Assembly (NCBI RefSeq): GCF_949987515.2
Contig: NC_082695.1
Coordinates: 86,513,604-86,577,603 of the forward strand
DNA: 64,000 nt
DNA from: Delphinus delphis
Taxonomy: Eukaryota > Chordata > Mammalia > Artiodactyla > Delphinidae
Direction of reading: 5' to 3'
A program made the translations under genes and the position numbers. The notes under the pieces are model-generated. The model worked only from the letters and a program-made list of their open reading frames with translations. It was not told the DNA's origin and made no database searches. The stretch's first letter is position 1. Every line of letters begins with the position of its first letter. Positions 57,546-64,000 of the stretch are shown piece by piece.

Positions 57546-58822
57546 ATGCTCTCCAGGAGGGAGATGCGGTGGGGAAGTGGGCCTTCAGCAGGAAGGGTTC
57601 CGTGGCACAGAGTTCGCTCTGGGGCTGGCTCTGCACCCGCCCCTCAGTTCTCTGGGTCTGGACCCCGCAGGTAGCAGATGACCAGGGTCTTTCGCCCCTG
57701 GCTCCCTCTGCCTTTCAGCAATTTTGCTTCTGTTTGGTCTCTTCACAGGTATGTTGACGGGAGAAGTGATTTCTTGAGTTAAGATGGGGTGGGGGGGACG
57801 GGGGGCAGAAGCTGAACCTTTTGGCTAAAATTAGGTGAGAAGATTATCAGTGGATCCACATACAAGTAAGGAGCTTAAGGGACCGGCTTCACTCCTGCGC
57901 TAGGCCAAGACGCCTGCCTTTCCTGTTTCTCCAGCACGAATGTTTGTCAAATAAGTGCATTTTCTCTATATTTAAGCAATGACTATTTTCTTCTAACATA
58001 AGAGACAACATTAGACTCAGTGCTAGTGGAAATGACAGGCTGTTATGGGAAAGCGCTTTGCAGAGAGAATGGAGATGCTTGGTCCCCGGCGAGTAGCCCT
58101 GCCCCCTCCTCTGTGTGACGCTCCAGAGGGGAGGGAAGGGCCTGCACTGTGTTGTCTCTGGAGTGTCCCCACGGCAGGGCCACTCTCTGAGGGTGGCATT
58201 CTGCCGCTTTTACACAGGAGGGATCTAGCAGACACACTTCAGGTTCTTGGAAAGTCGTAAGCCAGTGCAGTTCATCTGTATATATATTTTATGTGTTTTA
58301 AATATTTATAGAATTAATATTATACATTGACTTTATTTTATAAATGGTACATATTGTTACCTCAACATTTCCCTGCAGGTTTTATCCATGTGAATATGTG
58401 TTTCTTTCATTCATTTCTCTGTTGGATGTGGTCCACTGGGTAGAAATATCACATTTCATTTACTATCCATTCTCCTGATCAAGATTCTCTCTAAACAAAT
58501 ATTTAAAATGTTATTTTATTGAAATCTCTGTTTTTAAACCTAGTTTTGTTTCCCTGTTCCTCAGAAGCACTTGTTCCAGTAACTTAGCCATAAATATTCT
58601 AAATCAACTTAAAAAAAAACTATTTTTTTCTGACTGTAAAACTGATTCATGCCCATCTTAGAGTAAACACACAAAAGTATGGCTCTCCCCTCCAGCAACA
58701 ACCACTGTGAACATTTTGGTGTGTTTCTTTCCAGCAATTTTCCTGTGCTTTTCTATTACTTTTGATTTACACAAACCTAATGCTATCAAATGAAGCAATC
58801 TCCCTCGCCCTTAAAATTCTTT
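57546..58822. other. Unique sequence, no gene seen
   Basis: 58.35-58.75 kb has phrases such as 'cagcaacaaccactgtgaac' and 'tttatccatgtgaatatg' that suggest very old L1-like sequence. Not enough for a call. Confidence 0.4.
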
Positions 58823-58835
58823 GAAAACAAACTTT

Positions 58836-59035
58836 TTTTTTTTTTTTTTCTGTGGTACGCGGGCCTCTCGCTCTTGTGGCCTCTCCCGTTGCGGAGCACA
58901 GGCTCCGGACGCGCAGGCTCAGCGGCCATGGCTCATGGGCCCAGCCCATGTGGGATCTTCCCGGACCGGGGTACAAACCCGCGTCCCCTGCATCGGCAGG
59001 CGGACTCCCAACCACTGCGCCACCAGGGAAGCCCC
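58836..59035 (-). mobile_element. CHR-2 SINE, short form, with perfect 13-bp target duplication
   Basis: T-tract, 'gtggtacgcgggcctctcgc', 'gcggccatggctcatgggcc', ending 'caccagggaagcccc'. It lacks about 9 bases ('gctccgcgg' region) between 'cccagcc' and 'catgtggg'. Direct repeats gaaaacaaacttt at 58823-58835 and 59036-59048 are identical. Confidence 0.96.
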
Positions 59036-59048
59036 GAAAACAAACTTT

Positions 59049-59446
59049 TAATGATTAAAACACATTCCTTCCTGGGCTCCAATTGTTAGGCATTTAGGTA
59101 CTTCCAGTATTTCACTGTTTTCCATTTAACGAATGTTCAGGAGCACCTGTTCTGTGCTCACATTAGGTGTAGAAAGTGCCAAAAGGAAAAAGACAGAACA
59201 ACAAAAAAAGTGCCACAGTAACAGAGACGAGACTGTATCCTTCACAGAACATTAACCAAAAACAACAACTGTACAAACGATTACATGATCACCATTGTGA
59301 TTTGTACTGTAAAGAATAAGCCAAAGACAAAACAATTATCACAGGGAGGTAGAAAAACAGTCACATGCATTAGGGAAGACTTCCACCAGGAGGAGAGAGA
59401 TTCAGGCTGGAGTCAAGGATGAACAGAGATGGCTAATTGAAGGGGG

Positions 59447-59506
<60 letters not shown>

Positions 59507-60821
59507 GAGGCAGAGGGAGACAGAGAGAGAGAGACCCGTGGGTGGACACATCTGTGTTGGCGTCGGGCATGTCCGCTGGCATCGAGAACAAGACCTGAGC
59601 CAGGCTGGAGTGAATACAGATCATCACCCCCTTATGAAAACCTACGTGCCTAACTCTGCCCACATTTCTGGTTGTCTCATAAATACAGCATCCTAAATAC
59701 TGAATGGCTGGACCACAGTGCTTTGAAGGAATCACATGTCTGTTAAGATTTTGATACATTAAAAATAAAGTATTGCCCAAAGTTCTATATTTTGCATGCC
59801 AATACCAATGCCTTATTTCTTTGCAATTGGCGCCAATGACACTTGAGTATTGCTCTGACGAGGTGGTGGCCTGGAAACAAAGTCAACCTCAACACTGCAT
59901 TATTTTCAGTTTTTACTGTATATCAGCTAAGGTGAGTGGCTGTGAAACAAATGAATAGAAGAAACAAATTTGTTCTTAATTATCAAAAACACATCGGAAA
60001 ACATATTATTAAAATAGCAAAGGTATGTTGGCGTGTGTATCTTTGCTATTTGAATAATATACACACACACAATACTCAGGGATACATGGAAGAAGAATTA
60101 TCAAAGACGACCCAGATGAGGTGGGAGGATTTCATAGATGCAACAAGGGGCATGGACGATTTAAATAAATGGGACGCACTTCAGGAAAGAAAGCATCAGT
60201 GTTATAAATAAATGATCTCAAGTTTAATTTAACAAATTTCAATAAAATTTAGAAAGGAATTTTTTAATCAAAATAATTCTAAAGTTTATTTGGAGAAATA
60301 ATAAGAACAGCCAAGAAAATTGGCAGGAAAAAAATCCACCAAAATCATTTAAAATATTTCTTCTGATGGTTAAGAATGGGGTGGGGAAGGGTGAAACAGA
60401 GGCTGCTGGTTTTCATATAAGCCCCAAACTTTTACCTAACCCTCTGTCTGCACTACTATGATTAAAAATATAAAAAGATGTACTTTAAGATATAAAAAAG
60501 AATGCTGCATTGAGCTGCACAGCAATAGGCAGACATATTAATGGACAAAATAGAAGCCCAGAGTTTTTATAAGAATTAAAGATAAAAAGAACATTTTAAA
60601 TCAGTGGCACAATTGTTAATACTTTGCAAATAAAGTCAAACAAATTTAGAGCACTACTTCACAAAGCAAATCCAAGAATACTTAGAGATGAAAAGGAATG
60701 AAAAAAGGAAGAGCTATAAGACAAGGAAGTCAATATATAGATGAATAAACCTCTGTGTTTGGCATAATAGTAAAAGAAAAATATACAGTAAAAGTAAAGG
60801 TATTTGACTTCTAAAAACTTT
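59049..60821. other. Mostly unique sequence, no gene seen
   Basis: Around 59.12-59.20 kb a weak old repeat phrase appears ('aacgaatgttcaggagcacctg'). Nothing else recognised apart from the GT/GA repeat below. Confidence 0.45.
59446..59534. repeat. Compound (GT)n(GA)n microsatellite
   Basis: Seven GT units are followed by about 18 GA units, then GA-rich sequence with GG and CA interruptions to 59534. Confidence 0.95.
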
Positions 60822-60838
60822 AAACTTCTATATGCCAG

Positions 60839-61203
60839 GGACTTCCCTGGTGGCACAGTGGTTAAGAACCTGCCTGCCAATGCAGGGGACACGGGTTCGA
60901 GCCCTGGTCCGGGAAGAACCCACATGCCGTGGAACAACTAAACCCCTGCACCACAACGACTGAGCCTGCGCTCTAGAGCCCACGAGCCACAACTACTGAG
61001 CCCGCACACCACAACTACTGAAGCCTGCGTGCCTACAGCCCGTGCTCCGCAACGAGAGAAGCCACCGCAATGAGAAGCCCGCGCACTGCAACAAAGAGTA
61101 GCTCCTGCTCGCCACAACTAGAGAAAACCAACACGCAGCAACGAAGATCCAATGCAGCCACAAATAAATAAATAAACAATAAAAGTAAATTAATTATTAA
61201 AAA
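60839..61203 (+). mobile_element. CHR-2 SINE, full-length old form, with 17-bp target duplication
   Basis: About 330 bp plus tail. It has the head and B box ('gggttcgagccctggtccgg'), the central module of repeated 'cacaactactgag' units, the 3' module 'gctcgccacaactagagaaaa', and 'caatgcagccacaaataaat'. Flanks aaacttctatatgccag (60822-60838) and aaacttccatatgtcag (61204-61220) differ at two bases. Confidence 0.95.
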
Positions 61204-61220
61204 AAACTTCCATATGTCAG

Positions 61221-64000
61221 AAAAATACATAAGTAAAATTTAAAAGCCAATGATCAAATAGGATAAATATGTACTAAAATTGTCTATTAAATTTTAAGGA
61301 TTCCTTTTGAATCAAGAATGATTAAACATCCTCATAGAAAAGCATGCAAAAAACATAAGAAACAATATACAGAGGAAGAAGAAAAGAGTCAACAAATATA
61401 TGAGCAATTTTGAATTCTCTGCTCAAGTAAAGGCATATTAAAATAATAATGAGATTCTGGTAGCAATGAATGAGCACACCCAGTGCCCAGCTCTTGGTTT
61501 CCAATGCCAGTCTCCAACGAAAGTAGCCAAGGCTCCTTGAAGACATGACACATTTTAGTGAAAAAAACTCTAGGTGGTCTCAAATAAGAAGGAAAAAAAG
61601 AAGGAAAAAAAGAAGTATGTTTAAAAATAATATCTGGCAGAATACACAACCAAATGTAACATGAATGACACTTATCTGTACTGCTAAAGTTATTTTAAGT
61701 TAGATTACAAAATTCCCAAAAAAAGTCACACCTAAATAAATACAATACTGTTGTAACAAAAGACTAGGACTTGAGCCATATTTTAAAGCTGTGACTGTCT
61801 ATTTCAGAAGAAGTTGAGTCAGCTCTGGAGGCTGGACTCCAGCAGCCTCACTTGGAAGGCAGGGGGCCCTGTGAGCCCGAGCCAGATATGGAGGTGAGAT
61901 TCCACTGCCTGACGCTGGGCTCTCCAGGTCCCTGGTACAGCTGGCTTTCTCTACAAGCAATAACTTCTGATTCCTTTTCTTTCATTCTTCCCATCTTCCA
62001 TTTCCAATGGTGCTAGCAGACAAGGAAGTAACCGGAATCCTTCATACTAAGGTGTGAATGGTCCACTGCTGACTCAGCTTGTGATCCATCTCCCAGGCAA
62101 CTCTGCATTCTAAGAGTGGCTGGTGAATCCAAAAGTACTTAAGGACCAGAGTTACATTCCTTATTTAGGCACATCTACGGACAAGTTGATAGCATACCTT
62201 TTCTGCCCTAGTTCTCTTTCTTCTGCGTGGAGATGGTATTGTTAATACAATACTTTAAAGCTATAATTTCCAAACTTTTGATAGTGCACCTCTGCCAGAT
62301 TTTTTTTTAAAAAATGAGCACCTGCTCAAATAATTTATTAATTCCACATAGATGTGTACAATTACTGCACTGATATACTTTATTTGCTATAAGCATACAC
62401 GGTGTGAAAATATTGTAAACTACTTTATCATAACTTTAAAAACATATCTTTTTGTTCTCACTCCAGCTTGTCTTTTGAGTGCAAGTAGTGAGAATGAATA
62501 TGCTTCTCATACATAAACTACATTCATACACCAAATGCTGAGATGAAAACGCCAGTGGGCACCTCCTGCCCTCACCCTTCACTCTAGGTGCTCTCTCTCT
62601 CCAGGGGTGTCCATGCCTGTCAGAGCACAGAGAGCGAGACGGAGGAGAAGGGATCAGTGTGACCAATGTTAGTAAAGTTTGATCTTTTTATTTGATTACA
62701 AAAAGAAAAAGGTAAAGAAGTTATAATGGTTTCTTCCTGTACCCCAGTTTATTATCTTGGGGGTGCATTCACTGACCTGTATGCATCATGTAAAACTCAT
62801 GCAAGCTCAGATCCAGATTTTGTGGAACTTGGGACTATTCCAATTTATACGGAGAAGAAACTCTAAGTAAAAGAATACCAACAACAAAACAAAACACAAA
62901 CCTTAGTTTTGCAACTTTTACAAACTCTGTGACCTTACGAACACAAGGCTAGGGCCCTCCCAGGGCAGGGGATGAGAACGGCGCCAGGGACCCAGCACCT
63001 CCAGCAAAGAGTTGGGAGATGCACTTCCGTAGGCTTGGGCTGCTCCCGGAAACGAGCAGGCTTGGGAAAGAGGGCTTCGGATGCAAAAGGTTGCTCAGTG
63101 GACTGGAATTTAAATTTCCTTCCCTGCTTGGGTCCTCTTCGATGGGCCTTCACTTTAGAAAATCCTGCTTTCTGTGCTGAAGTGTTTAAAGAGCAGTCTC
63201 TGCAGCAAACTGACCTCGGAGGTCTGGAGCTGATAAGGACCGGAGATGAAATGTTTAGATAACATCACAGCCATTCACCCTGGCTGTCTTCTTTTCTCTT
63301 CCCTCCTAAAACTAAGCGCTGGGGTCTCAGTACGGTTGTGTTCAGGGCTTTTCGGTAAAGAACAGTCTGGACAAACTAAAGTAAGTCACACTGTCAGCTT
63401 CTGCCTATTAAGGGGGGCCCATATCCCCTTATTCCTTGCGGGCAAGAAATTTGAGATGAAACTGGTCTTAACAGAAATCTCGGCTGGCTCCCTTTTCAGG
63501 CATTGTTTTCAACGTAAGATGGCAACGGAAAACCCAAGAAAAGGCTTCGGATAATAGAGGACATTTATGGCTCAGAGAACACTGAAATGCAGGAAGGAGG
63601 TAGGGGGATGTACTCGAAGAAAGAGTTAATAAAAAGTTGAAGTGTCGACTTAAACGTGGTGCAAAGGAGAATGCCCAAAAGGGATTTTATTTTTAAGAAG
63701 TTACAGGTCCATTCCTTCGCCCATCCCCTTCCTCCACCTGTGCATCAGGCAGGAGTGCTGGCCTCCACATCATTCTTCTCTCCTGTGTTCGTCTGCCATT
63801 TCTCTTTACTGCACAAACACGCTTTATTTATAACATACTGCACTGATACGCTCCTTTGTTCATTCGAACCTGCTGGGCAGCATCACCCTGTTCACCCCGA
63901 CTCCATTAGAGGCTGTCTGGGGAGAAACTGGTGGGAAAATTCTCTGGAACAAAAGCTAACAGGTGACTCGCCTCTCCGAAAGGGCTGGAGGCAGGAGCCA
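61221..64000. other. Unique sequence, no gene seen
   Basis: AT-rich to about 62.9 kb, then more GC-rich. A short (AAAGAAGGA)-like run lies near 61.59-61.61 kb. Frames of 96 and 102 codons at 62972-63262 and 63246-63554 overlap and resemble nothing known. Confidence 0.5.

Overview
This window looks like nuclear DNA of a cetacean. The main evidence is fifteen tRNA-derived SINEs of the CHR type (cetacean-hippo-ruminant), most of them the short, low-divergence form typical of whales and dolphins. They sit among old mammal-wide repeats (MIR, L2, MLT1, MER5, Tigger, L1M) and younger artiodactyl-type L1 3' ends. I cannot tell toothed from baleen whale. Nothing here is bacterial or viral in the ordinary sense. 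The many short open frames are what chance gives in mammalian DNA, and several are translations of SINEs, L1 tails or microsatellites.

No complete, recognisable protein-coding gene is present. The strongest gene-like signal is a dense CpG island at about 9.24-10.56 kb. Immediately downstream is a 49-codon open frame with a strong Kozak context (10567-10716), then an AATAAA and an A-tract near 11.1 kb. Two further segments are bounded by good splice signals and could be exons of long RNAs: 33969-34311 and 55939-56072. No reading frame crosses the whole of the first; one crosses the second.

Layout. 0-9 kb: mostly unique sequence with an L1M tail, four SINEs, an LTR-like block and a retroviral-type LTR (8.24-8.63 kb). 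9.2-13.4 kb: CpG island followed by unique sequence carrying clustered homeodomain-, SOX- and E-box-like motifs, with no SINE from 7.4 to 16.4 kb. 13.4-18.8 kb: L1 ends, MER5A with a pyrimidine expansion, an MLT1 LTR split by a SINE, and an L1 ORF2 fossil. 18.8-28.8 kb: unique sequence with microsatellites, a 380-bp GAT array, a palindromic MITE and an L1 3' end. 28.8-45.4 kb: SINEs, an L1 ORF1 fossil, an AT-rich unique block, a second MLT1 and a 59-bp tandem duplication. 45-53 kb: mostly unique, with a 5'-truncated L1 flanked by a perfect 18-bp duplication. 53-64 kb: a SINE inside a Tigger1 inside an older repeat, then more SINEs and simple repeats.

Family names are from memory of consensus sequences; where only the class is clear I say so. 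Boundaries of old repeats are approximate.
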